From positions 3,030-9,574 of the forward strand of contig DCHL01000109.1 of assembly GCA_002317595.1 (NCBI GenBank): DNA of 6,545 nt. Direction: 5' to 3'. Shown here in pieces: positions 6,163 through 6,545 of this stretch (its first letter is position 1; each line of letters begins with the position of its first letter). The stretch is from Lachnospiraceae bacterium UBA1753 (GTDB taxonomy: Bacteria; Bacillota; Clostridia; Lachnospirales; Lachnospiraceae). The notes under the pieces are model-generated. The model was not told the DNA's origin. It saw nothing but the letters and a program-made list of their open reading frames with translations, and ran no database searches. The position numbers and the translations under genes are program-made.

Positions 6163-6545
6163 TTAATTCTCGTCCTCTTCTACCTGTGCTGTGTAGATTG
6201 TACGCTTTCTTGCCATCTCATCAGACTCAAGGTACTCATCATAAGTCGTAATCTTATCGATGAGAATACCATTGGGAAGTATCTCCATGATGCGGTTAGC
6301 TGTTGTCTGCACAAACTGATGGTCATGGCAGGAGAACAGTGCTACGCCAGGGAACTTGATAAGTCCGTTGTTAAGTGAAGTGATCGACTCCATATCAAGG
6401 TGGTTGGTGGGCTCATCGAGGATGAGGCAGTTTGCACCTGAAATCATCATCTTTGAAAGAAGGCATCTAACCTTCTCTCCTCCTGAGAGGATGCGTACCT
6501 TCTTAACACCGTCCTCACCGGGGAAGAGCATTCTTCCAAGGAAGC
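6163..6545 (-). CDS. ABC-F ribosome-associated ATPase, C-terminal part (YbiT/YkpA-like)
   Basis: About 126 C-terminal residues are visible and the frame stays open to the window edge, so roughly three quarters of a usual 510-540-residue ABC-F protein lies outside. The segment belongs to the second ABC domain. It shows the F-L-G-R-M-L-F stretch, the ABC signature L-S-G-G-E-K (6472-6489), Walker B L-I-L-D-E-P-T-N-H-L-D with catalytic Glu at 6412-6414, and the H-loop S-C-H-D-H (His at 6325-6327). It ends in an acidic V-E-E-D-E-N tail. There are no membrane segments, and the EPTNHLD form is typical of ABC-F. These soluble twin-ATPase proteins bind the ribosomal E site and affect translation; some give antibiotic resistance. 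The wording around the signature resembles the housekeeping YbiT/YkpA group more than resistance ABC-Fs, but the diagnostic linker is not in view. The TAA stop is at 6163-6165. Confidence 0.93.
   Translation of the reverse strand, partial: FLGRMLFPGEDGVKKVRILSGGEKVRCLLSKMMISGANCLILDEPTNHLDMESITSLNNGLIKFPGVALFSCHDHQFVQTTANRIMEILPNGILIDKITTYDEYLESDEMARKRTIYTAQVEEDEN

Overview
All recognisable genes lie on the minus strand, packed with almost no intergenic space, so transcription runs from high to low coordinates. The gene families suggest a low-to-mid GC Gram-positive of the Clostridia, most likely a Lachnospiraceae-type gut or rumen bacterium. The evidence is a single bifunctional Rel protein, a YbiT/YkpA-like ABC-F protein, a 7-TM GGDEF/EAL protein, strong AGGAGG-type ribosome sites and a TATAAT promoter. 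This placement comes from protein style, not from a database search.

In transcription order: (1) the C-terminal end of an ABC-F translation-factor ATPase (6163-6545, cut by the window edge). (2) After 26 nt, a 653-residue membrane protein with seven predicted TM helices, a degenerate GGDEF domain and an EAL domain with several altered active-site positions (4175-6136). (3) Overlapping its 3' end, a RimK-like ATP-grasp ligase (3310-4191; its start is moved to an ATG behind a strong AGGAGG). (4) Coupled through a TTGA start/stop overlap, a second, divergent ATP-grasp protein (2483-3313). (5) After an 80-bp gap carrying a good sigma-A-type promoter, the full-length bifunctional (p)ppGpp synthetase/hydrolase (35-2401). 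Its stop codon lies inside a palindrome (3-41) that may be a terminator or a dispersed repeat.

Genes 2 to 4 look like one translationally coupled unit: a putative c-di-GMP-sensing or former c-di-GMP-handling membrane protein plus two paralogous ATP-grasp ligases. This recalls the Pseudomonas rimABK arrangement, where an EAL protein and c-di-GMP control the ribosomal S6 glutamate ligase RimK. The resemblance is by architecture only, and the substrate of the ligases here is unknown. The flanking ABC-F and Rel genes both act at the ribosome, but Rel appears to have its own promoter. No stretch longer than about 80 bp lacks a gene. No RNA gene, mobile element or CRISPR array was seen.
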